Assembly (NCBI GenBank): GCA_965229115.1
Contig: CBDDIR010000003.1
Coordinates: 3,968,001 to 4,032,000, forward strand
DNA: 64,000 bases
Reading direction: 5' to 3'
Source: UBA7672 sp965229115
GTDB lineage: Bacteria; Pseudomonadota; Alphaproteobacteria; Caulobacterales; Hyphomonadaceae
The position numbers were made by a program, and so were the translations under genes. The notes beneath the pieces are model-generated. The model was not told the DNA's origin. It ran no database searches and saw nothing but the letters and a program-made list of their open reading frames with translations. Below are positions 49,690 through 59,282 of this stretch, piece after piece; position 1 is the first letter of the stretch, and every line of letters starts with the position of its first letter.

Positions 49690-51675
49690 TCAGTGTCCCG
49701 ATTCAAATGCATCGGGGTCGAGGCCGAACTGAACCCGGATCGGATCAGCGAGGGTCAACGTGTCGAGATCAGGCGCAGGTTCGGTCGGCGTCTGCACCGG
49801 CGTTTGTGCTGCAGGGTTCGCAGCAGACTGGGCGGAGAAGTCGAACGCCTTCTGGTGGGCATCAGCGCTGCGCCGGGTCGACTTGGCCGGTGCGGGACGT
49901 GTGGACTGCACGAGCGGCCGGGGTTGCGGCTTCTCCGCCGGGGATGGCGGTGCAACAAGGCCATCCCACGAGGTTGCGATGCCAGGTCCACGCGGGAGAT
50001 CGATCTCGACCGCCGGCCGCACGCGCGCTTTGAAGACGGGCTCGCTGAAGTAGCGGATCTTCTTCGCCCGTATGGGCGGCGCGCCGCCTGTCATCACCAG
50101 CGCATCAGAGGGCGGGAGCTGCATGATCTCGCCGGGCGTGAGGAGGGCACGCGGCACTTCCTGGCGCGAAACCATCGTGTGACCCAGCCATGGCGCCATG
50201 CGCGATCCCGCATAGTTCATCTGGGCGCGGGTTTCGGTCGTCACGCCGAGCATGTCGGAGATGCGCTTGGCTGTCCGTTCGTCGTTGCAGGCAAAGGCAA
50301 CGCGCACATGGGCGTTGTCGAGAATAGACGAGTGTTCGCCGTAAGCCTGTGCAATCTGGTTCAGCGATTGTGCGACCAGACAGGCCTTGATGCGGTAGCC
50401 GCGGATGTAGGCGAGGGCGTGCTCGAAAAAATCTAGACGTCCCAGCTGCGGAAACTCATCCAGCATTAAAAGCACGCGCCGACCATTGGGGTTGTGCGAG
50501 GCGATCTCGGTCAGGCGCTTGAGGATCTGGTTAAGGACCAGACGCAGTAGCGGTTTGAGGCGGGAGAGTTGTTCAGGAGGGATGACAAGGTAGAGCGAGA
50601 CCGGCCGTTCGCCGGTAATGATCTCTGCGATCGAGAAGTCAGAAACCTCTGTAGCAGCGGCAAGGACAGGATCGCGATAAAGGGTCAGGAATCCCAGCGC
50701 GGTGGACACAACGCCGGAGCGTTCTGCCTCCGCCATGTCGGTCAGCTGGCGGGCGCCGGCCGCCACGACAGGGTGGGGCAGGCCATCCTTGATCGGGCGG
50801 CGCAGCATCTGCTCGAAGAGGTCGGAGACCGGGCGATGGGGATCGGCCAGAAGCTCGGCGACCCGTGCGAGCGTCTTCCTTTCCTCGGCATAAAGCGTCC
50901 AGAGAATGACGGAGACAAGGAGCTCGAAAGCGCGGAGTTGCCAATGGCTGCGTGCCTGCAGGGCGCCCTCGGGATCAACGAGCATATCCGCAAGGACTTG
51001 CGTGTCGCGTACCTCGGCCTCGCCACGGCGGATTTCGGTTAGGGGGTTGTAGCGGTGTGCGCAGCCTTCCGTGGGTGCAAAACGGAAGACCGGCCCGAAC
51101 GCCGCACGCAGTCCGGAGGTGACACTCCAGCCCTCGCCCTTGAGATCGAGGGCGATATAAGAGTGGCGCCACACAAGACCTGTTGGCAGGGATACGCCGA
51201 CGCTCTTACCCGCGTTGGTCGGCGCCACCACGAGAACATGCTCATCGCCATCGTGGCGCAGGAGCTTATCCCCCCATGCTCCGAGGATAACGCCATCGCC
51301 GGAGAGCAGATTTAGCTTGGTGATGTCACGCTGTGTCGCCCAGCGCGCTGTTCCATAGGTGTCCGCGTTGTTGGACTCGCGCGCGCGCCACAGCGAGAAA
51401 GCGAAGGCCAGAAGTACGGAGCCGGCGGTGCCGATCAGGCAGATGAGTCCGGCGGCTTCGAAGATGTCGCGCGCATAGACATCGTAATAGTACCACCACA
51501 GGAGGAATTTCCACGGCGCGTACAGCCGGATGCTGAAGAGAGTTGCGTCGGGCGCTCCCAGTTGCGGCTGATGACCAAGCGCCTCGGCAGTCCACTGTGT
51601 TGCGATCGCCAGGCTTGCGACAAAGGCCAGCAACACGCAGATCAGCTGGCCCCAGTAAACACGGCCCGCGCTCAT
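49690..51675 (-). CDS. traG: Conjugative coupling protein TraG (VirD4-like)
   Basis: 661-residue inner-membrane ATPase that hands the relaxase-DNA complex to the T4SS channel. Two N-terminal membrane helices (about 9-28 and 73-97), Walker A APTNAGKS at 151-158, then VLLMLDEFPQLGRLDFFEHALAYIRGYRIKACLVAQSLNQI (Walker B and motif). The last 120 residues are Pro/Ala-rich. ATG 51675 is chosen; the frame to 51765 adds 30 basic residues without a domain. Confidence 0.95.
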   Translation of the reverse strand: MSAGRVYWGQLICVLLAFVASLAIATQWTAEALGHQPQLGAPDATLFSIRLYAPWKFLLWWYYYDVYARDIFEAAGLICLIGTAGSVLLAFAFSLWRARESNNADTYGTARWATQRDITKLNLLSGDGVILGAWGDKLLRHDGDEHVLVVAPTNAGKSVGVSLPTGLVWRHSYIALDLKGEGWSVTSGLRAAFGPVFRFAPTEGCAHRYNPLTEIRRGEAEVRDTQVLADMLVDPEGALQARSHWQLRAFELLVSVILWTLYAEERKTLARVAELLADPHRPVSDLFEQMLRRPIKDGLPHPVVAAGARQLTDMAEAERSGVVSTALGFLTLYRDPVLAAATEVSDFSIAEIITGERPVSLYLVIPPEQLSRLKPLLRLVLNQILKRLTEIASHNPNGRRVLLMLDEFPQLGRLDFFEHALAYIRGYRIKACLVAQSLNQIAQAYGEHSSILDNAHVRVAFACNDERTAKRISDMLGVTTETRAQMNYAGSRMAPWLGHTMVSRQEVPRALLTPGEIMQLPPSDALVMTGGAPPIRAKKIRYFSEPVFKARVRPAVEIDLPRGPGIATSWDGLVAPPSPAEKPQPRPLVQSTRPAPAKSTRRSADAHQKAFDFSAQSAANPAAQTPVQTPTEPAPDLDTLTLADPIRVQFGLDPDAFESGH

Positions 51676-51990
51676 GGGAGCGCTCGCAACACATGCGCCG
51701 TTGCTACTGGTGCGATCACGCAAACGGCTTTTGCGGGCGCGCCCCTCTGACAGACACGCGAGCAATGAGCGCCGAAAAGAATGCTGGCTTGTCGAATGTG
51801 GCCGTTAAGTCTTCGGGGGTAACCCAAAAAAAAGCCTGCATGGCTCGGGCCTTGCTTGGCTAATTCCTTAACGCGGGGACGGCGCAGGCACATCACACAC
51901 ACTCAGTCAGTGGACTGACTATGTGTAGGCGATCGTGCATGGGGCCCGCTTCCGCAAAAAATCGACAAGGGTAGTCGAAAAGGGACGAAC
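51676..51990. other. Divergent promoter region of traG and the LysR gene
   Basis: About 315 bases without a gene. Holds the palindrome at 51905-51920 and an A-run with weak hairpin potential near 51828-51860. Confidence 0.5.
51905..51920. promoter_or_regulatory. Palindrome upstream of the LysR gene
   Basis: Inverted repeat AGTCAG-TGGA-CTGACT, about 70 bases before the LysR start and facing traG on the other side. It is a plausible regulator operator for either gene, though not the T-N11-A form expected for LysR. Confidence 0.4.
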
Positions 51991-52941
51991 GTGGGTGGGA
52001 TGAAACTGGATTGGGATCGGCTCAAGGTCTTTCAGACCGTGGCCGAAGAGGGCAGCATCAACGCGGCCGCACGGACCCTGTGCCTAAGCTATGGCAAGGT
52101 GTCAAAGGACCTAGAGGAGTTGGAGCGAACTCTGGGGCATCAGCTTTTCGATCGATCCAAGCGAGGCCTCGTGCCAACTATTGTGGGTGAGGACATACTG
52201 AAGACCGCACGCAACATGTCGGACTCGGTGCGCTCCATCATACAGCGGGCCAATGACCGCAATCCGGACCATCTTGTCATTTGCGCGCGGGATGGCATGG
52301 CGACTTACTGGCTCGCGCGCCAGCTGCCCACGTTGCTGAAGGCGCATCCGAACGTCCGTATCTTCCTCAAAGTCCTTCCGACAACACCTAATCTCATCGA
52401 TGGCGACGCAGATATAGCGATCCAGTACGAGGCACCGTCCGCGCCCAACGTCATAGCAAAGCAGCTCGGCTGGCTTCACTACATTCTCTACGCGTCACCC
52501 GATTACATCGCGCATAACGGCGAGCCCAAGGCCCTTCCGGACCTTCACAACCACCAGTGCCTGCGACTGTCCGGCGAGGAGTATCAAGTTGAGCGGTGGC
52601 AGCCAGCCGCGTCAGCTTTTCGCGCCATTCTCCCCAACACTGTTGAGACCGATACAAGCTCTGTGCTTGTCGAAGCCTGCGCATCAGGAGGAGGCGTCGC
52701 CGTAATGCCAAGTTTTGTATCTGAATGCGAGCCGCGCCTTTCGGCGCTCACGGAGATCAAACCGCTGGCGAGCGTACAGTTCTGGTTGGCCTTTTCGGAT
52801 CGGGCGCGCACTCACAAGGACAGCGAAGTCGTTCTTGATTGGATCAGAGCGTGCTTCGACCTGAAGCAACACGCCTGTTTCCGGGAGGTGTACCTTCCTC
52901 CCGCGCGAGGCGCCGATCTATCAGGTCGCGCGATGCTGTGA
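51991..52941 (+). CDS. LysR family transcriptional regulator
   Basis: 316 residues. HTH in LKVFQTVAEEGSINAAARTLCLSYGKVSKDLEELERTLGHQLFDRSKRGLVPT (about residues 11-63), followed by a periplasmic-binding-protein-like effector domain (DHLVICARDGMATYWLARQLP ...). The start is GTG 51991 with AAGGG upstream; ATG 52000 is the alternative. Divergent from traG, so it may control transfer; LysR genes occupy this position in several alphaproteobacterial ICEs. The inducer is unknown. Confidence 0.9.
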   Translation: MGGMKLDWDRLKVFQTVAEEGSINAAARTLCLSYGKVSKDLEELERTLGHQLFDRSKRGLVPTIVGEDILKTARNMSDSVRSIIQRANDRNPDHLVICARDGMATYWLARQLPTLLKAHPNVRIFLKVLPTTPNLIDGDADIAIQYEAPSAPNVIAKQLGWLHYILYASPDYIAHNGEPKALPDLHNHQCLRLSGEEYQVERWQPAASAFRAILPNTVETDTSSVLVEACASGGGVAVMPSFVSECEPRLSALTEIKPLASVQFWLAFSDRARTHKDSEVVLDWIRACFDLKQHACFREVYLPPARGADLSGRAML

Positions 52942-52974
52942 GCTGAAGCCCCGCCGTTCCTCCACTGGATCGCC

Positions 52975-53544
52975 ATGACCGGCCAACAAAAATTCTTCTC
53001 TCGAAGCCAGATGCCCACTGTCGTCTGGATGGTGCTGACGGTCATCGGCGTCAGCTTGAGCCTATACGCCCCAAAGGCCCCCGCTTCCGCACGTTTGGTA
53101 TGGAACACGTCGGCGAGCGCGCCGGCAGGTTTGTACGTTATCGATCACCGGGAATGGCGCGTGGGCGAGAGGGTAGCAATCGGCATGTCTGAAGAGCTAG
53201 CTACAACGCTCGATCAAGACGGTATTCTTCAGCGGGGGCGGTTGCTGATCAAACGAGCCGCAGCGGGAGAAGGGGACCGTGTTTGCCGAGAGGGCCTGGC
53301 AATCTCGATAAATGGGGAGTGGGTCGTTTCAGCAAAGTCCACGACCAGTGCGGGTAAGCCACTGCCGACCTGGCAGGGTTGCCGCACCTTATCGCCTGAT
53401 GATGTGTTCCTCCTGGGCGATACGCCTAATTCCTACGATGGCCGTTATTTCGGGGTAACTGACGGAGCGGACATCGTCGGAGTTGTTTCGCTGGTGATTT
53501 CCTTTCCTGCCACCGCAGGAGCCGAACTAGCGTCGACGCTTTGA
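52975..53544 (+). CDS. TraF-type S26 signal peptidase
   Basis: 189-residue membrane peptidase. One N-terminal helix (about 15-31), Ser in NTSASAPAGLYVI and Lys in LLIKRAAAGEGDRVC form the catalytic dyad; FLLGDTPNSYDGRYFG is the S26 box. In RP4, TraF circularises the TrbC pilin, and trbC is encoded at 48228. Start is 33 bases after the LysR stop. Confidence 0.9.
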   Translation: MTGQQKFFSRSQMPTVVWMVLTVIGVSLSLYAPKAPASARLVWNTSASAPAGLYVIDHREWRVGERVAIGMSEELATTLDQDGILQRGRLLIKRAAAGEGDRVCREGLAISINGEWVVSAKSTTSAGKPLPTWQGCRTLSPDDVFLLGDTPNSYDGRYFGVTDGADIVGVVSLVISFPATAGAELASTL

Positions 53545-53974
53545 TCGTAATAAGCGACGGGCCCGACGCGGCGCGTGGTCCGGTGCATTCGCCTCAACCC
53601 CGCCATCGCTTTACGGAACCCGAGTCCGCGATCGATCATGTAGCGCTCCATAAGTTCAGCTCGATGTTCCGGTTTTCCCAATGGTAGGCGTCTGCTTCGG
53701 ATTCCGCGGCGTTGAGGAGCGCGTGCGGCGTTTAACATGCAGCTGCCCTATCGCGCCCTGATCGCATCGACTGCCCCTTCGTGTCCGCAACCGTCGAATG
53801 CGTTGCAAGGCCGCTTCGACGTCCCTTTGCAGTCGCGCGCCGCGGCGCGCCGTCAAGGGACGCTGCGCTCTTCGCCCTTGACGGCCGCGCCTCTCCGGCG
53901 TGCGCCTGACGCCGGGCCGTCAAAGCGGCCCCTGCCGCGCATCATGCGCGCCGGGAAAGCTCAAGGAGCCTTCC
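53545..53974. other. Intergenic region before parB
   Basis: 430 bases. A minus-strand frame (53445-53738) with the segment MERYMIDRGLGFRKAMAGLRRM could be a remnant, but it overlaps the TraF gene end and has no ribosome site. GC-rich inverted segments (CGCGCCGCGGCGCG near 53836) may include a parS-like or origin site; none is certain. Confidence 0.4.
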
Positions 53975-55870
53975 ATGTCTTCGACCAACCTTCAAACAAT
54001 CCCGCTGAACATGCTCGTCGTCTCGACGGTCAATGTTCGGAAGACTGATCGCAAGGCGGACATCCCCGCACTCGCGGCGTCAATCACCTCGCTCGGTCTT
54101 CTGCAGAATCTGTCGGTTGTCCCGACTAACGAGGGCAAGTTCACCGTGGTCGCCGGAGGCCGCCGGCTGGCCGCGCTTAAGATGCTGGCCAAGAGTGGGT
54201 CGATTGCCAAAGACTATCCCGTGCCGTGCAATGTCGTCGCTGAAGGACAGGCGGTAGAAACATCGCTTGCAGAGAACATTCATCGGGTTGCGATGGACCC
54301 GCTCGAAGAGTGCGAAGCGTTTAGCGCCCTCAGAGCGCAGAACATAGAAGCCGACGATATCGCGCGTCGGTTTGGTGTGACTGTCCGGCACGTCGAACAA
54401 CGACTTGCTCTGGCAGACCTCTCACCACGTTTGAAAGCGGCCTGGAAGCGGAAGGACCTTTCGCTCGATGCCGCACGCGCATTCTGTCTGGTGCCAGATC
54501 ACGTGCGTCAGGAGGCCGTGTTCAAGTCCATGGGAAAGCCGGTAACGCATGCAGGGTCGGTACGTGCGCGGTTGATGGAAGGTCAGATGCGCGCCTCAGA
54601 TCGCCTCGTTCGCTTTGTCGGTCTCGACACCTACGAGACATCCGGCGGGTGTGTCAGGCGCGATCTCTTCGACTTAGAAAGCGTGTTCATCGAGAACCCC
54701 GCCCTTGTCGCCGAGCTCGCTGCAGCAAAAATTGCTGCTGCTGCTGCGGAATGGGTGGGCAAGGGGTGGGGCTGGGTCGAGTCCAACCTGGACGGCGGAC
54801 GCCTAGAAGGCATCGCGCCTGGCCGGCTGCAGCCTGAGTGGCGCGATCCTACGCCCGACGAAGAGGTAAAGATGCAGCAGCTTCAGGAGCAGATCGATGC
54901 GCTGGACACAGCACTCGAAACGTCAAGCGTGGACGACGACCCGCGTTGGTCAGACCGGGATGATCTCGAAGCCGCATATGAGACGATCCGTCAATCCGCT
55001 CGCAGCTGGAATCCGGAGCTGATGAAATACGCAGGTGTTCTGGTGGGTGTCGATCACAGCGGCTCGCTGTTTGCAACCGAAGGGTTGATCCGCAAGGACG
55101 ACCAGAAGCAAATTGAAGTGATGCGCCGTCGAGAACGAGAGTTGGTCGGCAAAGACAACGGCGAAAGTATGGAGGCAGCAAAGCCATGTTCCTCTCTGCC
55201 GAAATCACTGTCGCGCGAAATAACCTCTATACGGACGCGAGCGATACGAACTGAAATTGCAGGCGCTCCGGAGACTGCTCTTGCGGTCTGTGTCGCGGCG
55301 TTCGCGTGTCGTTTGGTCCGCCATACCAGCTTGGCGGGGATCAGCATCAGCGGGACCGATACGTTCGGCCAAACGGACGAAGAAAGGGCTTCTCTGGAAG
55401 AGCTTGAAGCAATCGTTGCAGATGAGCCGAGAGGACCTCTCGCATGGTGTCTACAACAGGACGCCAGCAAACTTCTCAGGCTTCTCGCGGGTCTTGTAGC
55501 TAGACAGATAGATTTGACGCATGAAGATGCTACCCCGATCGACCAGGAGCGTCAGACTATTGCTGACTTGCTAGCATCTGCTGTGTCGCTCGACATGACA
55601 TCCTGCTGGGCTCCAGACGTCGAATTCTGGCTTCGCTTGCCAAAGGCGAGGCTGCTCGAAGAGTATGAGCAGTCACCCGGTATGCAGAAGCTCACTGATC
55701 GGTCACGCGCGGAGAAGCTGACCGCAGCAGCTAAGATGAAGAAGGGTGCACTAGCCGAACGTACCAATGAGGCGTGGCGCGGACAGGGCTATTTGCCAGA
55801 GCTACTAATCACACCTTTGGCCGCTGGTTCGCTAGCTACATGCCAAAGGACGCACATCGCGGCAGAATAA
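53975..55870 (+). CDS. Large ParB/RepB-type partition protein
   Basis: 631 residues, about twice a chromosomal ParB. N-terminal ParB domain: LNMLVVSTVNVRKTDRKADIPALAASITSLGLLQNLSVVP, AGGRRLAALKML, TSLAENIHRVAMDPLEECEAFSAL, then HTH region DIARRFGVTVRHVEQRLALADLSP. The long C-terminal part is typical of ICE and plasmid ParB-like proteins. CAAGGAG precedes ATG 53975. No ParA is adjacent in the window. May stabilise the excised element or regulate transfer. Confidence 0.88.
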   Translation: MSSTNLQTIPLNMLVVSTVNVRKTDRKADIPALAASITSLGLLQNLSVVPTNEGKFTVVAGGRRLAALKMLAKSGSIAKDYPVPCNVVAEGQAVETSLAENIHRVAMDPLEECEAFSALRAQNIEADDIARRFGVTVRHVEQRLALADLSPRLKAAWKRKDLSLDAARAFCLVPDHVRQEAVFKSMGKPVTHAGSVRARLMEGQMRASDRLVRFVGLDTYETSGGCVRRDLFDLESVFIENPALVAELAAAKIAAAAAEWVGKGWGWVESNLDGGRLEGIAPGRLQPEWRDPTPDEEVKMQQLQEQIDALDTALETSSVDDDPRWSDRDDLEAAYETIRQSARSWNPELMKYAGVLVGVDHSGSLFATEGLIRKDDQKQIEVMRRRERELVGKDNGESMEAAKPCSSLPKSLSREITSIRTRAIRTEIAGAPETALAVCVAAFACRLVRHTSLAGISISGTDTFGQTDEERASLEELEAIVADEPRGPLAWCLQQDASKLLRLLAGLVARQIDLTHEDATPIDQERQTIADLLASAVSLDMTSCWAPDVEFWLRLPKARLLEEYEQSPGMQKLTDRSRAEKLTAAAKMKKGALAERTNEAWRGQGYLPELLITPLAAGSLATCQRTHIAAE

Positions 55871-55878
55871 AGTATCCG

Positions 55879-55905
55879 GCCTCACCTGTGATGAGCAGGT
55901 GAGGC
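55879..55905 (+). terminator. Terminator after parB
   Basis: Perfect stem GCCTCACCTG / CAGGTGAGGC with a seven-base loop, then TTTGCTT, eight bases past the parB stop. Confidence 0.75.
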
Positions 55906-56031
55906 TTTGCTTCAATGCTCGCAGAGCGATGTTGTCTAAGAAGGCCGACTTTCCAGCGCTCAATGTCGCTGGCCAAATCCAAACGCTTGAGCTCAAGGTG
56001 CGCGCACGACCGCGAATTCAGGCTTGGTAGA

Positions 56032-56466
56032 TCATGCAACGCGATTGCCTTCACTGTCGATGATAAGTTGCCCGTCTTCCTTGGCGAACGGGCCAAGTGG
56101 CCACTTCTCAAGAATATCGAGCACCACTTCACTCGGGCGGCAAAGGCGGACACCTTTTGGAGTGGCGACAATTGGACGGTTCACAAGGACCGGGTGAGCG
56201 ACCATCGCGTCCAACAGCGCAGCGTCATCGACTGATGTGTCCAGCAGACCAAGATCTGCTGCGGGTGATTTCGTTGTACGGAGTGCGTCTCGCGCCGTCA
56301 GGCCTGCCGCCGCGAACAAAGCCTGTAGTTGCGGCTTGGTCCAACCCGTTTCGAGATATACGACAATAGTGGGCTCGTAGCCAGCCGCCCAAATGAGATC
56401 GTGGACGTTGCGGGAGGTGCCGCATTCTGGGTTGTGGTGGATCACGACCCTAAAGTCCGTGCTCAT
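56032..56466 (-). CDS. arsC: Glutaredoxin-type arsenate reductase ArsC
   Basis: 144-residue arsenate reductase of the glutaredoxin-coupled class that turns arsenate into arsenite. Motif HHNPECGTSRN (active Cys15, HX3CX3R) is complete. Blocks LETGWTKPQLQALFAAAGLTARDALRT and HPVLVNRPIVATPKGVRLCRPSEVVLDIL are typical. ATG 56466 is used; the longer frame to 56508 overlaps the aquaporin. Last gene of the ars operon; its start overlaps the aquaporin stop. Confidence 0.92.
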   Translation of the reverse strand: MSTDFRVVIHHNPECGTSRNVHDLIWAAGYEPTIVVYLETGWTKPQLQALFAAAGLTARDALRTTKSPAADLGLLDTSVDDAALLDAMVAHPVLVNRPIVATPKGVRLCRPSEVVLDILEKWPLGPFAKEDGQLIIDSEGNRVA

Positions 56467-57134
56467 GATGTTTTGTCTTTCGGAACGAGAAATTCGCAAA
56501 CGAGCCATGCCGCCAAAGCGCCGGCAGTCTGGCCCGTGATGAAGACTGGAACATCTTCAGGTCGAACACCCGAAAACGTGTCCGACATTGACCGAGCAAT
56601 CGAGATTGCTGGATTGGCGAAGGACGTGCTCGCAGTCCACCAGTAGCCGGCCGTGATGGCGAGCGCGACAGCGGCAGCGACGGCCTCAGCGCGCCAGCGT
56701 GAAACAAGGAGGATTGTTGTTATCAACGTGAAAGTCGCAATAGCCTCGCTTAGGCCCTGCGCGAAGCCGGCCCGCGCGTGCATAGACGTCTGGATGATCG
56801 GTAGTTCGAACATCGCGTGCGCAAGCCAGGCGCCGAGAATGCACCCCACGATCTGCACAACGGCATAGCCGATTGCTTCGGAAGGGGAGAGAGCGCGCCG
56901 CATAACCATCACCAGGGTGACGGCCGGATTGAAATGGGCCCCGCTGATTGGCCCCAAGGCGGTGATGAGGACGAACAAGATGGCGGCGGTAGCCGCGGTG
57001 TTGCCCAGTAAAGCAACACCGTCGTTCCCGGCAGACAAGCGCGAGGCGAGGATTCCTGACCCTATCACAACGCCGGTCAGCATCAGCGAACCAAGAGCCT
57101 CGGCGCTTAGGCGCCGCACAAGACCAGCCGTCAT
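56463..57134 (-). CDS. Arsenic-operon aquaporin (AqpS-like)
   Basis: 223-residue MIP channel with six helices. First NPA box in GAHFNPAVTLVMVM (Asn69), second in TSFANPAISIARSM. In Sinorhizobium meliloti an aquaporin (AqpS) replaces the arsenite pump of an ars operon and lets arsenite leave down its gradient; the same position here, between two arsC genes, suggests that role. Starts within 57132-57134 overlapping the ArsC gene end. Confidence 0.92.
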   Translation of the reverse strand: MTAGLVRRLSAEALGSLMLTGVVIGSGILASRLSAGNDGVALLGNTAATAAILFVLITALGPISGAHFNPAVTLVMVMRRALSPSEAIGYAVVQIVGCILGAWLAHAMFELPIIQTSMHARAGFAQGLSEAIATFTLITTILLVSRWRAEAVAAAVALAITAGYWWTASTSFANPAISIARSMSDTFSGVRPEDVPVFITGQTAGALAAWLVCEFLVPKDKTS

Positions 57135-57652
57135 GACTGGTCCTGATCGGTCTTGGTTGCTCGCGCCTGAATTTCCCGAAGGCGAGACTGCGTAGTCATG
57201 GCATCAATCGAGGCGAGCGGCAGGCTGAGGAAAAGGTCGATACGGGTTCGCAGTTGGCGCGCCGCTAGCGCAAATGCAGCACCGATCTGAGCATCACTTC
57301 CTTCGACCGCGGCAGGATCGGGAATCCCCCAATGAGCCGTGATCGGCATGCCCGGCCAGATCGGGCAGACTTCGCCGGCCGCATTGTCGCAAACGGTGAT
57401 TACGAAATCCATCGGGACGCCCGGCATCGCGAACTCATCCCATGACTTCGAGCGCAGGCCATCTGTCGGCAGGCCGATGTTCTCGATCAATCGGATTGCG
57501 CCAGGGTTCACCGCTCCCTTGGGGTAAGAACCTGCGGAATAGGCGCGGAACCTTCCCCTTCCAGCCTTGTTCAAAAGCGCTTCCGCAATGATGGAACGCG
57601 CTGAATTGCCAGTGCACAGGAAGAGGACATTGTAGACGCGATCGTCAGCCAT
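57131..57652 (-). CDS. Low-molecular-weight-phosphatase-type arsenate reductase
   Basis: 173-residue thioredoxin-type ArsC with the phosphatase loop FLCTGNSARS (CX5R; Cys13, Arg19) and VCDNAAGEVCPIWPG with the conserved second Cys. A second, evolutionarily unrelated arsenate reductase next to the glutaredoxin-type one. ATG 57652 overlaps the ArsR stop (TGATG). Confidence 0.92.
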   Translation of the reverse strand: MADDRVYNVLFLCTGNSARSIIAEALLNKAGRGRFRAYSAGSYPKGAVNPGAIRLIENIGLPTDGLRSKSWDEFAMPGVPMDFVITVCDNAAGEVCPIWPGMPITAHWGIPDPAAVEGSDAQIGAAFALAARQLRTRIDLFLSLPLASIDAMTTQSRLREIQARATKTDQDQS

Positions 57653-57999
57653 CAGCAGCACTTTCCTGAACTGCAGGATTCCAGAACTTCAGCCAGCGGC
57701 GCGCAAACTTCCGGTGATCCGTTGCAGCAGTCCTCGATCAGGAAGCTGAGAAGATCGCCCATGGCGTCGAAGTTCGCAGAGTAGATGATCGACCTGCCAT
57801 CGCGGCGTGAACTCACCAGTTCGGCATGCGAGAGCAACATCAGATTGGTCGACAGCGACGAGGGCGGTGTCTTCAACTTCTGAGCCAGGTCGCCTGCTGC
57901 AAGGCCCTCCGGTCCCGCCTTCACGAGAAGACGGAAGGCGGCAAGACGCCCTTCGTGTGCAAGCGCCGAAAGTGCCGAGACGGCCTGTTTCGATTTCAT
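57652..57999 (-). CDS. ArsR family repressor (second)
   Basis: 115-residue winged-helix metalloregulator: HEGRLAAFRLLVKAGPEGLAAGDLAQKLKTPPSSLSTNLMLLSHAELVSSRRDGRSIIYSANFDAMGDLLSFLIEDCC. Metal-binding cysteines are probably the C-terminal CC and CSSGKCC rather than the classic helix-3 pair. ATG 57999 is chosen. Heads the arsC-aqp-arsC part. Confidence 0.92.
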   Translation of the reverse strand: MKSKQAVSALSALAHEGRLAAFRLLVKAGPEGLAAGDLAQKLKTPPSSLSTNLMLLSHAELVSSRRDGRSIIYSANFDAMGDLLSFLIEDCCNGSPEVCAPLAEVLESCSSGKCC

Positions 58000-58052
58000 T
58001 ATTCGGGAAATATAGAAATGTCGTGCGCCAAACAAGATACAGTTTTGTGACG

Positions 58053-59282
58053 CTAGGAAGTAGCCTCGATGCGGCGCGCTGACAGAAGAGCCGCGGCCCA
58101 GAAGCCGACGGCCAGTACGACAGCGCCGACTAGAATCGCGACCAGTACAGGGTCGTACGAGTGTGAGACTGACCAGAGAGCGGCCGCGCCCACGGGAGCG
58201 AGGGCTCTGGCGATTGTTGCTGGGATGTTCATGGCGCCCATGACAGCCCCATAGCTGTTGCGCGTCAGCATTTCCGGCACGGCCGCACCGCGTACAATCG
58301 TCAGAATGCCGTTCGCTGCGCCGTAGAGAACCGTGACAACGAGAATGAGGGCGTAGCTCGGCGGCAGGAAAACCAGCGCGGCAAAGCCCAGCGGGAAGCC
58401 GACTACGACAAAGGATCCAATGCGTCGCATTGAGGCTTTGCCGGCGAGCATCGTGATCGCAACGCGTCCACCGACCTGAGCGGGTCCGATCAGCGCCATC
58501 GCTACAACGATGGCCGAAGGCTCGAAGCCGCGCTCAACAAGCAGAGGGTAGAGGTGGAAGGTGAAAGCGGTGAAGGCGGCGGCGTGCGCAGTGAAAGCCA
58601 AAGCCAGTGTCCAGAACACAGGCGACTGCATAGCGGTCCAGACGTGTCGCGGAGGTGGTTGACCGTCCGGAGCCGTGTCTGTGTGCACGACATCTGCATG
58701 TGGCTGGATCACGGCCCAGTAGAGCCCAGCGCAAACGGTGAGATTGATGGAGCCAAGCGTCACCAGTGCGCCGCGCCAGCCGGATGTGTCGACGAGAAGC
58801 TGGATCAGGGGGATGAACACCGTTGATGCGAAGCCGCCCCACAATGTCAGTGCGGTGATGCCGCTACGCGCCTGCGCAGCTCCAAATCGGCGCGCGATGA
58901 CGGCAAAGGCAGGTTCGTAGAGCGTAGCTGCCTGGAGCGCGCCCAATAGGCCAACGATGGCGTAGAAGCCAAGAAGGTCATTTACCTGCGACCAGGCTAC
59001 CAGGAGGCATCCCGCCAGCACTGATCCACCCGTCATGATCAGGCGTCCCTTGCCACGATCGATTGCGCGGCCAATCGGGAAGGAAGCAAGCGCCGTCAGA
59101 AGTAGGCCAACGCTGGCGGCGCCATACAGTGACGTCCGCGTCCAGCCGGTCTCCCGCTCGATCTGCTCGGCGATCAGTGGAAAGGCGTAGTAGAGCGAGC
59201 CCCACGAACAGATCTGGGCAACGCCCAACGCGGAGATGAAAAAACGTCCGCTTAAGGCAGGGCGCTCTTCAGATCGAGGCAA
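58053..59282 (-). CDS. MFS transporter in the ars operon
   Basis: 409-residue, twelve-helix major-facilitator protein. Motif PIGRAIDRGKGRLIMTGG lies after helix 2, the usual loop 2-3 GxLaDrxGrR position. It lies between arsH and the second arsR, so it probably moves arsenite, methylarsenite or organoarsenicals out; ArsK and ArsJ are MFS proteins of this kind, but which applies is unknown. The start is TTG 59282 with a weak ribosome site; it lies within the arsH end. Confidence 0.8.
   Translation of the reverse strand: MPRSEERPALSGRFFISALGVAQICSWGSLYYAFPLIAEQIERETGWTRTSLYGAASVGLLLTALASFPIGRAIDRGKGRLIMTGGSVLAGCLLVAWSQVNDLLGFYAIVGLLGALQAATLYEPAFAVIARRFGAAQARSGITALTLWGGFASTVFIPLIQLLVDTSGWRGALVTLGSINLTVCAGLYWAVIQPHADVVHTDTAPDGQPPPRHVWTAMQSPVFWTLALAFTAHAAAFTAFTFHLYPLLVERGFEPSAIVVAMALIGPAQVGGRVAITMLAGKASMRRIGSFVVVGFPLGFAALVFLPPSYALILVVTVLYGAANGILTIVRGAAVPEMLTRNSYGAVMGAMNIPATIARALAPVGAAALWSVSHSYDPVLVAILVGAVVLAVGFWAAALLSARRIEATS

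Noticed and set aside
53445..53738. 97-codon minus-strand frame after the TraF-type gene
   Set aside because: No ribosome site and its 3' third overlaps the TraF gene; possibly a remnant, not supportable as a gene.
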